Assembly (NCBI RefSeq): GCF_963678635.1
Contig: NC_087064.1
Span: forward strand, 45,925,346 to 45,989,345
DNA: 64,000 nt
Reading direction: 5' to 3'
DNA from: Symsagittifera roscoffensis
Lineage: Eukaryota; Xenacoelomorpha; Acoela; Convolutidae
Position 1 is the stretch's first letter. The number at the start of each line of letters is the position of its first letter. Both the position numbers and the translations under genes were made by a program. Below the pieces are notes generated by a model. It was given only the letters and a program-made list of their open reading frames with translations, made no database searches and was not told the DNA's origin. This document shows positions 44,674 to 55,292 of the stretch, piece by piece.

Positions 44674-44917
44674 CTTCAAGGGCAGTCAAGTTTAGCCGAT
44701 AGGCGTGCTACTCTGGAGTGGATTAATTTTTGAATTTGTTTATGGATTTAACTAAACATGTCTCAGCTTTTCGAAATAATAACTCGAGCGGACTTCGAGT
44801 TAGGGAAACTTCGCTTGATGTTGTTTTTGTTGGAAAATATGGCATTTATAAGATATTCTTGAAACATTTTTGGAGCTTTCTGAAAACTTTCAATAATTAA
44901 GTCTTATTTGAACTCAC

Positions 44918-45101
44918 CCAGATTCATAACAGGTGAGTCCTCATCTGCCTCAGCTTTTATTCTGGCCTCACATACAAGCGTAGATATGCTTGCACTTGCC
45001 GGCGAAGTGAATTGATTGGACGCCAATATGGACCCTGTGGAGTATCTCCAGCACTTCACAACGCCTTCGCTGTCACTCGATACAATCAAATCAGCATCGT
45101 T
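44918..45101 (-). CDS. WD40 gene exon E
   Basis: Acceptor TGTTTTTTAG; reads NDADLIVSSDSEGVVKCWRY and STGSILASNQFTSPASAS; donor G|GTGAGT, phase 1. The opening residues complete the WD40 unit begun at the end of exon D (GHNSAIQYVKYF joined to NDADLIVSS). Confidence 0.8.
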
Positions 45102-45869
45102 CTAAAAAACATTTCAGAATGACCCATCAACAAACATATGCTGAAAACATCTGTAAAATGCTTGTTATGTTGTTTTTCCAACCCGACAGAGCAGCTGTCA
45201 CATTTTAAGGAAACGAAATGCGAAATGCTTCAGCCGTGCAAAGTGAAAGCACTAATCAAATTAAAACTAGCGAACAGAGACAGCTGGAAAAGTGTTTATG
45301 AATTACAAGAAACCAAAAAATATATCTTTTTTTCTGATCATTTCAAGGGAAAGCATATCACGGTAAATCTCGTTGAATTTCGCAATATTGACACTTTTTT
45401 GATAAAAACTGACCCATATTTTGCGCACTATTTACACTTTTTTTCTTGGAGAGCTTCATGTGCATTCCTTACCACTGTCTGACCTGGAAGTCAAAGAATC
45501 AGTTCACTTCCGCTTATAAACTAGCCAAATTTTCCGCTTGCGCCACCTAATCCTCGAAATACCGCTCTTATCGATGTCAAAACCATCATTTATAACTACC
45601 TAGATCTGTGTAATAAAATGGAGCTAATTAGATAATGAATACAAAAATTCAGTTCCTTTTTGCAATCTTTTTTTCAATGCAATGGCTCGTTTATGCAATA
45701 GTCAGGCGTTGAGAAAATAAAACATCAACTGATATTGGAAATTACCTCTTTTAAATCACAGTAATTTGCTTCTTGCTAGTCCGCCCATACCCAATAAAGC
45801 GAAGGAACTAAGACATAGGATCGATTGTTTCAGCGCTATTTTAAGCATCTCAAAACCACAGGGAATATA

Positions 45870-46160
45870 CTTATGTCGGCAAAATAATGTGGGAATCTGA
45901 AATCCTTTTTCGAAACTAGAAGTCGATCACGCGCATTTCGTGACCCTTACATTTTTGCTGTTTGATACTGGAGTTTGCCTTCCTTTTAACAAAACAAATG
46001 AACTGAACTCAAAAACAAATCAAAAGACAAACCTCGAAAAATTAAATTTGAGCTAAACAAAAACAAAATTTGAACTATTTCTGAAAAAAAAAACGTAAAT
46101 AAAAATCATTCACGTTCATCGACTCTTGAAAAAACTTCGCTTTGTTGAACGGAAAAATTA
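45870..46160. repeat. Dispersed repeat R1, copy 3
   Basis: Carries TTTTGCTGTTTGATACTGGAG, CCTTTTAACAAAACAAATG and a GACTCTTGAAAAAACTTCG-type end, as in copy 1 and the copies at 51,480 and 57,690. Confidence 0.65.
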
Positions 46161-47715
46161 AATGTTTGATTATTTATTTAAATGAGGCAAGACGCCATAT
46201 TTACAAACCGCCATACCATATCTTGGAGCCGAAATTACATCAAAATTATGTAACAAATGCATAACACCAGTGACAATCTGTTGTTATGTTACATAAAAAT
46301 GTTTATGTTCAGCTTGTTGAAATGGTAATATTATTTTCGGCTTGTTAGCTGACCACCATAATTTCGATTAGCTAAAATATAAACAACTAGGGTTGACGAG
46401 AAAAAGTTGAAACACTTCACTATTTAGACATTTTGTAAGACAAACTTTCACTAAGCTTGGCTCAATTAGCTTGTTTACGCACATTTTACAATCCAGCTTC
46501 AGTATTAATTAACATACGGGCCACCGACAAATCAAATTTCAGAAAAAAATTTCGTATTCAAGCGTATTTTCTTTATTTACTTTCAAATCTGGAACCATAA
46601 ATGATTATCAGATGAAATCGAGTGATGCATCATCATATTAAAATCATTTCAACCAAATTTGAGCAGTAGTTTCAAAGTTTATCCGATGTCAAGAAAAATC
46701 GAGTAACAATTTTTGGTTATATTTTCCACAAAAAAACGAAGTTAAGGCCAACGCCAGCCAAAACCGCTTCAAGTCAATAAAATTCCACGCCGCAGCCAGA
46801 CCTTTGCAAGCTTCTTGCTCGGAAACAGTCTATTTTAGTTTTTTTTTGATAAAATGTTTCCAAAAAACGGACAACAACTGCTAACTTTATTTTTTTTTGG
46901 CCTCATCATACTGGCTCAATGAATTCAATCGTATTCTATTTATTAAGTTTCAAAACTGCATAATTCATTCGAAGTGCAGTCCATTATGTAAATGCCCTCC
47001 AGTTAATTTTTTTTTGCAAATCACGGCGGCTAAATCATTCGCATTACAGACTTGAAATTTTATTTCAGCGACAATGCATAATGGGCTTAATACATATCTA
47101 TTTTGTAAACAAATAGCGTGCAAAGCTTCAGAAAAATCATTTAGCTAGCAAATGATATTCTAATTCCCTAAATTATAATCCTCACTTTCCCAGGAGCAAT
47201 ATGTCCCTATGAAATTTCGATTGAGCGAATTGATGTTAAATTCCAATTAAAAAATAGTCAATGTGATTTTGACTTAGAGACATAAGTCTGATAGCGATAC
47301 TCTGTACTTTAAGTGCCCTTAAGCTCAACGTCATTTCATTGCTTTAAAAACTTCTCTCTAGATTTGGATCAACAGATTCAACCCAACTGAAACCAAATTA
47401 CCATGACTAATTAAACCCTTTTATCGCATTTAGCCCATGAGGGAGATTTATGCAAATGTCTGCAAACAGTCCTAGCGCTGACTAATGCTATTTAGATATT
47501 ATCATCGGTATTTTTCAACCAAATTAAAACTATTTGGTTACATTCAACTATCTGTGGAATTAAATTCAGATAAGATTCAGAAAAAAGGATTCACACGTGA
47601 TTTCAATTATCAACATCATATCATGTTATGTTGGGTAGGAAGTGGTGTAAATAGCGTCTTCTAACCAATTAGTAAGACCAAAAAAGCTCGTATAATAATA
47701 ACAAGACTGCTCGTA

Positions 47716-47732
47716 TCAGGGCGAAGCCCTGA
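47716..47732. other. Perfect hairpin TCAGGGC-GAA-GCCCTGA
   Basis: Seven-base-pair stem with a GAA loop, in intron D-E. Function unknown; it could be part of a repeat. Confidence 0.6.
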
Positions 47733-47849
47733 ATGTTCCGACTGCCTTTTAAGGTTTATGGAGCAGCAGTAAAAGCATTAAAAAAATAAAATAAAATAAA
47801 ATGAAAATTTTTTCTAAAATTTGAAATTTTTTGTGAAAATCATCCCCCC

Positions 47850-49560
47850 ACACGCCATATAGAGTACAAAAAGAGAGATTTCGTTCCTTGTAACAAATCA
47901 ATTATGGCAAATAAGCTTCTTTTAACCAATTTGGAACGATTATAAGACGGATTAACTCTCCGCTTACGCGTTAATAGCGCGAAATATATCGCGCGTTAAT
48001 TGTCCCAAATTGGCCAAAATGGCAATCTTTAAACCCCCATAACTTTACGAAAAATGATCACAGGTGAAATATCTTTTCAAATTTAAGCTCAGGACAACAA
48101 TAACTTTTGAAGGATATAAAAAAATTCCGTCAAAAATGGCTAGTTAAAAAGTCGAAATTTGTCTGAAGAAAAAAAACCCACCCCGAGCACAAATATTCCG
48201 TTACTTTCGTATCGAAAGTCGGAACAATAAATGTAAGTTTCTGCGATTCGCAGAGGCTCTATGATAGGCTTTGCAGCCTGTGTAAGCGTAGTCCGTTTCT
48301 CTTATTTCCTCACATTCCAGACTGAGTTATTTCGTTGAGCGGAGTCCTTTTTTTTGCGATTGTGGATTATGGGTCAATTTTTGCGTCTAGAATTTACATG
48401 TGGTAGCACTATTACAGCCGGAATTGGTCAAGCTGTGGTAGACCTGCAGCTAGAGGTCAAGTGAGAGCTCGTCCTCTTCATCTATCATTGCCATGGCAGT
48501 GAATCAATTACACGAATTGAACGCCTAGCCACTATACTAAGTCGAACTGGTAAGGCGTTCAATTTGCATAGGAATGAAAACCTGATTGTTCGAACTGATC
48601 TTTAGCGTCGATGAAAAAGTTTTTCTTAGAAAAAACTGTGGGAAACATGAAAAAATTTCAAAATGTTTGTTTTTTCAGTACCATCTCTTAATTTATCCTT
48701 CTACACGCTATGTTAAGTACAGAGTGATACAAGTTGGTATGGTAATTGATTAATAAAAGCAATTTAGTGATTTCAATCCAACTTGAAATGATTTGATTTG
48801 CTGGTGACACATTGGAAAGGGCAAAATATATTGCGCGTTTATTATCTCACGTTGACATATTATGATCAAAGTAGCCCCAAATTCAATCCCCAATAACCTT
48901 AGAACCAAAATTTGCTAGAAAAATTTAACACAAATCGAAACAGATCAGCTAAAAAACCTGGAATTAAAATTTGTCTGGAGAACAAAAAATCCCGAGCACA
49001 AATATTCTGTCACTTTGTTGAAAAATCGGAACGAATAGCTTGCGTCAAGACATTTCACAATAATTTCTGCGCCATATTTAATAGCCGGTTTACGTGTGAA
49101 CACGACGAAGTGCAGCGCGTGTTTATGGTCCCAAATATGCAAATCAGCATTAAATTTTTAAAACAAAAATTTCTGAAATATAAATTTTTGAAAAACACCC
49201 TTCACATTCTATAAAAAGTACAAAAGTACAAAGTGATATATTTCGCATATAGCAAAGTACTAAATAGACTAAATAGAAAGCTTCAACTCAATTTCGAACG
49301 ATTTCTAAGACGGATTAAATCTCCGCTTTATTAGCAAGAAATAGATCGCACGTTAAATGTCTCAAATGGTCAAACTTTGAACCCCCATAACTTTGCAAAA
49401 AATGATCAGAAGTCAAATATCTTTTTCAATTTCTCAAGACAACAATACATGTTGAATGATTTTTAAAGATTCCGTAAAAAAATTGCTGGAGAAAAAACCA
49501 CCCTGAGCTCAAATATTCCGTCTCTTTCTTAAGTCAGAACAATTAGGATCAATCAAGATA
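47850..49560. repeat. Dispersed repeat R2, three diverged copies in a row
   Basis: Copies at about 47,850-48,240, 48,690-49,040 and 49,195-49,560 share in order: an ACACGCTATNTAGAGTAC-like start, AACGATTATAAGACGGATTAA, GCGCGAAATATATCGCGCG, CCCCCATAACTTTACGAAAA and CCCGAGCACAAATATTCCGT. Divergence is high, so these are old. Confidence 0.75.
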
Positions 49561-50129
49561 AAAACGTCGTAGTCAAGTTCATTAATGACGTTTAAATCTT
49601 CATATACCAGTAAAATTCACGATTCAAGGAAACAAATTTTCAGAGCGTAAAGAAGTGATATGAACTTTCAACAAACAGAATTTTTTCGATAGAAATTTGA
49701 TAGGCTAATTAATCGACCACGAAGTGGTAAGGAACTATGTGCTTTGTATGTTTTCTTCTCAATTCTGACGGCTAAAAAAAGTTTGAAGGGAGTCCAGGGT
49801 TGCATCATATTCAATCCCTATAATCGTAATTCGGATACCAAAAAACGAGAGATTGAACTAGACAATTTTATAAGTCTGCAATTTTTTCATTAATCTAGTA
49901 ATTATTACCTCTCATTTGGCAGCGTTTTACGTAACTCAATCGCATTTAGGTAAAAAATAAACGACAAATATTTCAGCAAAAGAAAAACAATGTTCTGTAT
50001 CTTATTTGCTTTACTCCAATGGCTGAGGTCCGCATATTCTGTACTATTTCTACAATATTAGTCAGATCAAACACTTCAACATTTAAAATAAAAATTCAAC
50101 AAAACTAGTTGGGTAAGATTTGGACTAAC

Positions 50130-50414
50130 AAAATACTTGACGTATTGTATAGCCGAGTTGTGGCCTGTCAATGTGTATGCAGCACAATTAGCATCAATCA
50201 CTGCTCTTTCTTCTTTCCCTTTCTTGTCGCCCTCTTTCATCACCAGGTGGTTTATCCTCTTCCAAACTCTGATTGAGTTGTCTGCCGAGCCAGTGACGAC
50301 TACTTCTTCACTGGCATCCAGACACGTGACCCAGTCTTCATGAGCATTTTGGATCACTTGCACTGGTCCTTTGCCGTTTTTGATTTTCTTCATGTCCCAA
50401 AGAGCCACTTTCTG
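50130..50414 (-). CDS. WD40 gene exon D
   Basis: Acceptor GATTGCAG; reads KVALWDMKKIKNGK, AHEDWVTCLDASEEVVVTGS and ADNSIRVWKRINHLV, a Lys/Glu-rich loop, then LTGHNSAIQYVKYF; donor GTTAGT, phase 0 (285 bases). KVALWD completes the blade begun in exon C (FSAAKDR). Both copies of exon C join it in frame. Confidence 0.85.
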
Positions 50415-50759
50415 CAATCATTTAGCACATTTATTATTAAGTCAGTTAAGGTATAAAGGATATCCAAGCATTAAGGTACTTTATTAACCTAAATTGCAAA
50501 AGTATATCGAAATTTAGATGCCCGGCAGCTGATATCAAACTCAATGCCGACATACGTCTTTGCGGTTAATGAAACGTTTTTATTACGGTTTTTTTTTCAT
50601 AAAAATTTAGGTGATAAAAATAGGTGATCATTTCTTAATCACTGATTTGAAAATCGATGGGTCTTTTATGCTTATTCGATGTTTGACGCAGAGGCGAGAC
50701 AGCTTCGCAACACTTGCGATACAAGGCAAGTTGTCGACAGAAAATGAATGAACACAGAG

Positions 50760-50776
50760 GCGAAGCTGCGCTTCGC
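50760..50776. other. Perfect hairpin GCGAAGC-TGC-GCTTCGC, copy 1
   Basis: Seven-base-pair stem with a three-base loop. The same sequence with the same flanks (ACAGAG ... AAACAC) occurs at 51,919-51,935, and a damaged version at about 50,690-50,720. Confidence 0.7.
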
Positions 50777-50859
50777 AAACACTTGCGACAACACGACCAA
50801 AAAGCAGCTCTATCTATAAAAAGTAGAAATAAGCGTCGAATTACCAAAAACTCGGATAC

Positions 50860-50940
50860 GTGTCGGATTCAAATCTGCGATCTACTGCAATCAAATGATT
50901 TTGAGTCTCACGCACTATCCACTCAGCTACGCAAGCTTAA
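50860..50940 (-). repeat. tRNA-like sequence (probable tRNA-derived SINE or tRNA pseudogene)
   Basis: The minus strand reads GCGTAGCTGAGTGGATAG (A-box type TRGCNNAGTGG) and, about 50 bases later, CAGATTTGAATCCG (B-box type GGTTCGAATCC), with an anticodon-arm-like stretch between (GAGACTCAAAATC). The arms pair only partly, so a working tRNA is unlikely. Confidence 0.5.
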
Positions 50941-51479
50941 CAACCAAGAAACAGTAGTCACGAATAAAGCCGCTACATATGCTAATAAATTGCCAATGCC
51001 ATTTAGCAAAAATGGCACCAAATACAAATAGACACAATGCTGCAAATAATAATTTGGAATATAAAAAACTGAAGGCAACCACACTAAATTTGCATCACAA
51101 CAATCACGACCACAACAAATCGCAAAGCACAAAGCCACATTATGTATAAATTACGCATTTCAAAAAATTGCTTGATACATTAAGTTAGAAAAATTCTGAA
51201 ATCGAGTTTTCATTATTGTTATGTTGTTTGAAACAAATCACCTTTACGGTTCATTTGATGAATTAAAAATGCATCAACTGTGTTAACTTATCATCATTCG
51301 AATGTCAAAGCAGATGCTATGAAAAAGCTGTCAAGGCGTCACCAAAAGTGGCACCAATATTTCTGACTTAGGCTGGAAAAAAAAAGAAAGTTCGCACTAA
51401 TACACATGGGTTCGCAAGTTTAAAAAACGTTCAAAACAGCAACATAGCCAACAGACAGTCGGAAAAAAAGCCAATAACG

Positions 51480-51800
51480 CAAAAAAGAGAAAACAATTTT
51501 CGAACTTCCAGGAAAACAGATTGATTAAATTAACACAATGAGAAAACAGGATCAATAGCTAAAATTTTTAATTCGCTTGGAAACCTGAAAATTAAATTCC
51601 ATTTTCGAAAATTCTGCTGTTCGATAAAGTACTGCTGTTGGATAAACGACACTTTTGCTGTTCGATAACGGAGTTGGTCTTCCTTTTAACAAAGGAAATG
51701 AGCTGAATTAAAAAAAAATCAAAAGCCAAACTGCGAAAAAAAATCATCCCGAAAAAAATCTCACCGCCTATACATGAGTCTTGAAGAAGTTAATTTTGAG
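51480..51800. repeat. Dispersed repeat R1, copy 4
   Basis: CTGCTGTTCGATAAAG appears twice in slightly different form, then TTTTGCTGTTCGATAACGGAG and CTTTTAACAAAGGAAATGAG. The internal doubling is specific to this copy. Confidence 0.65.
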
Positions 51801-51918
51801 ATAAACATTACCAGGAAAACAATTTCCAGTATCCACAGTTGAATTAATATCGAAACAAAATTGCGCAAGGGTAACTATGCCGATAACATTAGTTTAATAT
51901 TTAAGGTTCAATACAGAG

Positions 51919-51935
51919 GCGAAGCTGCGCTTCGC
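51919..51935. other. Perfect hairpin GCGAAGC-TGC-GCTTCGC, copy 2
   Basis: Identical to 50,760-50,776; it lies 15 bp left of the start of the 6.9-kb tandem repeat. Confidence 0.7.
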
Positions 51936-52177
51936 AAACACAAGCGAGGAAAATGTAAAAAAGCTTTGAACGGGAAAATCAAAGTGAAATAAGACAGATT
52001 CAAAATACACCTTGAAAAAAAATTGTTGAGAGTAGAAGTTTTATTTTCTCACATCTGCTCTACGACCGTTTGTTATTTTTCTAACATTAGCAACTAATAA
52101 AGCAGCTACAGTTTTTATCAAATGCAAATTGCCAATGTTATGCAGCAAAAATTCGACCAAAAAAATACTTAAATGTT

Positions 52178-52246
52178 CTGGATTTGAATATCAGACCTGT
52201 TGATTAGGAGTCTCACGTCCTCGCATCTGCCCTACGGTCGCTCGGA
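52178..52246 (-). repeat. Degenerate tRNA-like sequence
   Basis: The minus strand has GAGCGACCGTAGGGCAGATG, an anticodon-arm-like GTGAGACTCCTAATC and a B-box-like TATTCAAATCC. The A box is poor. Repeated at 59,074-59,142 through the tandem duplication. Confidence 0.3.
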
Positions 52247-54116
52247 AGTAAACTAGTGGCCAAACTAATTTTGGATCTACCAGCTCTAATAATTCAATCA
52301 CATATTTTACGGACACGGAAATGCATAATTTTCAAAATAAGGGACTTTATGTTAACCCTAGAGTTTCTCTGCTTATCTATGGGATGAAAGGCAAATTTAA
52401 AAGAAAAAAATACTATTCGCTTTTCCAATTGAAGTCTATCTCAGGTTAAGCTGGGTAGTTTTTGAAAAAGTGAAAAAGGTTCCATAAATCGATCGAAAAT
52501 TCAAAAATCGAACTTTTCCTAAATCCAAAAAAAAATCGCTAAATAAGCATGGAACTAGCTTCTGATTTCTACACCCGGGTTTTCAGATAGAAGATTTCGA
52601 CACCCTGATTTTTTAGATGGAACCCTTAATATCAGATTTAGCTAGAAGTTTTCGATAATAGTGACAAATTTTCTAAAAGGGTAAAAACTTAAAAACGAAT
52701 TTTTCCGAAGTCCATATCAGCTTTTCTACAGAAGAGTAACAGGGTAAAACAGATAACGCAGGGAAAGTCTAAGCACCATGTCAGTTTTATTGATCTATTA
52801 ACATCAGAATCAGCAAATTCGTTTTTCGAAAAAAGAAAAGCTTTCCAAAAAACGGGCATACTGTTTTTCAAAATGCAGGGCATAGCCGTTTGCACAGATA
52901 AGATCGGATTAACTGATTTTTTTTGGTTAAACACAAACACTCAAAAAAGTTTCAAAAATAAACCAATATGTCAAAAATGGGCTTGTTTGAGGCATGCCGA
53001 ATTTAGGGATTAGCCTCTTGAGAGATCCCTCTATATTGTTCTTTTGATTGACACCTACATCTCAAGTTTGTGCGTTCAATATTTGCGTTCAAAAATGAAA
53101 AGAAAAAAATCAAAAAATAGGCCAAAATCTCCCTATTGAAACTTTCGAAGGCTGCAGTGAGTAAGGTAACATAAAAGAAGACTAGCGAAATATACAGGCA
53201 CAAAGAAAAGCAGCCGGCTTTTCCATTGTTACCAATTTTTTGAAAATCGGTACAGTAGTTTGAGAAAAATTGAAACTTCTGCAAAAAGTGCAAAAATTTT
53301 CCAAAGTGTTGCAAAAAACAACGAAAAACAACATATCCCATTTATGTTCATTATACATGTTTTTTTTTCAAATCGAAACTAACACTAGCCAAAAAAAGCA
53401 GCAACATATGCCATTAAATTGGTTATGCTTAAATATGATTAAATTCAAATATACCAAAAAAGCCACCAAGTGAGTACTTTTATTAGCGACTTAGGTGATA
53501 AACAATTCTTCGTAATCATACACTACGCTTCGCTTATGTTAAAGCTATGAAACGTTTGAAAACTCCAAGTTTTTAGGTCTCCTCAACACAGAGACGCCAA
53601 CAAACTTTTTCGCCCGTTAAATAAGGCAATCAGAGGCAGCTAAGCCAATATAGTATAATCGGAAACCTTTCAAGTCATTGAGTAAATCAAAACAATGAAA
53701 TCGGTCAAAGCAATTTTACAGGCAATGAAAAAAGAACATAGTACCAGTAAATAACAGTAATAACAACTATTAGCTAATTTTGAATTTTCCAGAAATTGTG
53801 CATATCAGCACAAATAATACAGTGATTCTGTTTCACAAAATTTTTTTTCGAAAGAAGTCAATATTCCAACTTTATCACGCTTGCTACTCGCAAGCGTAGA
53901 CAACTTAAAATTAAATTTTCAACTATTTACAGAGTACCGTTGTTGTTTTCTGGTTAAAACTTAAGACTTTTCCCGGATTTTTTAACTTCAGGCGGTGGGC
54001 ATCAAGCCACTTCAAGAAACCCGGCGTTTCTTTTCTCGGCTGATTTTACCTAGTGTACTATTATCAATTTCAGGCGGTTTGCCGGCTCCTCCGAGCTGCT
54101 TGAAATTTGCACTTAC

Positions 54117-54249
54117 CCTGTCTTTAGCTGCTGAGAAGAGAGTACGGTCCACAAATGCTAAATGGGTGAGGGGTCCCTCATGGGCGCTCTGCACAGTGAA
54201 CAGTCTCTCGAGGTGTACAGGTGCAAAATGATCACTCGCATCGCGACTT
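54117..54249 (-). CDS. WD40 gene exon C, unit 1
   Basis: Acceptor TTTTTGTGCAG; reads SRDASDHFAPVHLERLFTVQ and SAHEGPLTHLAFVDRTLFSA then AKDR; donor AGG|GTAAGT, phase 0. It joins exon D in frame to complete a WD40 blade. The first base completes a Ser codon from exon B. Confidence 0.85.
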
Positions 54250-54409
54250 CTGCACAAAAACTAACTATTAATCGTCCATAATCCTTCCATAGATTATCGT
54301 TATAGCGTCAAATTTAAAGGAGTTTAATGACCGATAAAGAGTCTATAAAAAATCGATGCTCGACAAACAATCCTAGTCCAGCGAACCCTAAGAAGAACTG
54401 CACGCTTAC

Positions 54410-54805
54410 GAAATTTGGCTAGACTCCACTTTGAACAAGTCCACATTTCCATACTCGGATCCCACACTCACAACCCAGAAAATTTTCTCTTTAACTGGTA
54501 CTATTCCAACACCCAGACAAGTTTGCTTCTCAGAGGAGTAGAAATCATACTGGACACCACTGAAGGAGCTTTTTTTCTTCGTTTTCTCTGTAGCCACGCC
54601 TATCTTCTCAACAGTGAACTTAACATCTGAGTTGAAATGCCACGTAGAAATAGGCCGTGAAGCGGTTTTAGGATAACAGTATGCAATGAAGAGACGTCTT
54701 TCGCTTACGACTAAAAGCGAGTTATCAATCCACTCTATAAATTGAAGAATGGCTTTGAAATCCTGTGGGAATCGGGTAGACTTGAGTATCTTGTAAGTTG
54801 AGCCA
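54410..54805 (-). CDS. WD40 gene exon B, unit 1
   Basis: Acceptor GTGTTTTTAG; reads GSTYKILKSTRFPQDFKAIL, later LLIVSERRLFIAYCYPK, a Lys/Ser-rich stretch (TEKTKKKSS) and SVGSEYGNVDLFKVESSQI; donor TC|GTAAGC. 396 bases, open throughout. The blades here are weakly WD40-like (SEYGNVDLFKV). No stop or splice defect relative to unit 2. Confidence 0.8.
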
Positions 54806-55042
54806 CTAAAAACACAAATGTAAGTTTAAGTCAAGTATTTTGGATGTCAACCGTAAGTCTAGTCAACTATGCAACCTTTATTATAGTTAAACCTTTTACA
54901 GGCTATTTATGAAATTGCGAAGCGTTTAATTTATAACAGCTGATTGCAAAATCCTGTTTGCTGAGACTTAAAAAATGTCAGATCAAAACACAGAAAATGA
55001 ACATTTGAAAAGCAGGGAAAATTTCTCTTGCAAAGTTTGTAC

Positions 55043-55292
55043 CATGCAACTGAAATGTTCCCGTCAGCTAGAAGCACAGCAAATAGCGTCTGGTTTTTAC
55101 AAAATGCAACACTCTTCACGGAGACATCCTGAGTGTCCTCTCGTCTACTACTCTTCGAAACAATCGCATTAGACGGATTGTCTTCAGTCAGAGTTTGTTG
55201 TCTCACGTCTAGAGCTGTGATCTCTTTGCCCAGGTCACTTCTCCATACCCTTAATTGACCGTCACTGCCAGTTCCCACCAACATTTGGCCGC
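55043..55292 (-). CDS. WD40 gene exon A, unit 1
   Basis: Acceptor CTATTTCAG; reads GQMLVGTGSDGQLRVWRSDL, then RREDTQDVSVKSVAFCKNQT and LLADGNISVA; donor ATG|GTACAA, phase 2. It contains one clear WD40 unit (GTGSDGQLRVW) and the start of the next. Its first two bases need an upstream exon ending in phase 1, and unit 2's exon C ends in phase 0, so it cannot be spliced directly after unit 2 in frame. Confidence 0.8.

Larger units (their letters stand above)
45102..50129. other. Intron D-E, 5.0 kb, repeat-rich
   Basis: Holds R1 (about 45,870-46,160), three R2 copies (47,850-49,560), a hairpin (47,716-47,732) and tRNA-like sequence (about 48,490-48,600). A plus-strand open frame at 45,138-45,482 is discussed in findings. 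No coding exon of the WD40 gene is seen, and the flanking exon phases already agree. Confidence 0.6.
50415..54116. other. Intron C-D, 3.7 kb
   Basis: No coding exon is seen. Contains a tRNA-like sequence (50,860-50,940), the hairpin repeats, R1 (about 51,480-51,800) and the left end of the 6.9-kb tandem repeat (51,950). Minus-strand open frames at 52,689-52,940 and 53,003-53,341 show no domain and recur only because the region is duplicated. Confidence 0.6.

Noticed and set aside
52689-53341. Minus-strand frames (also 59,586-60,248) as additional exons between C and D
   Set aside because: Exons C and D already join in phase and complete a single WD40 blade; these frames have no fitting splice sites or domain.
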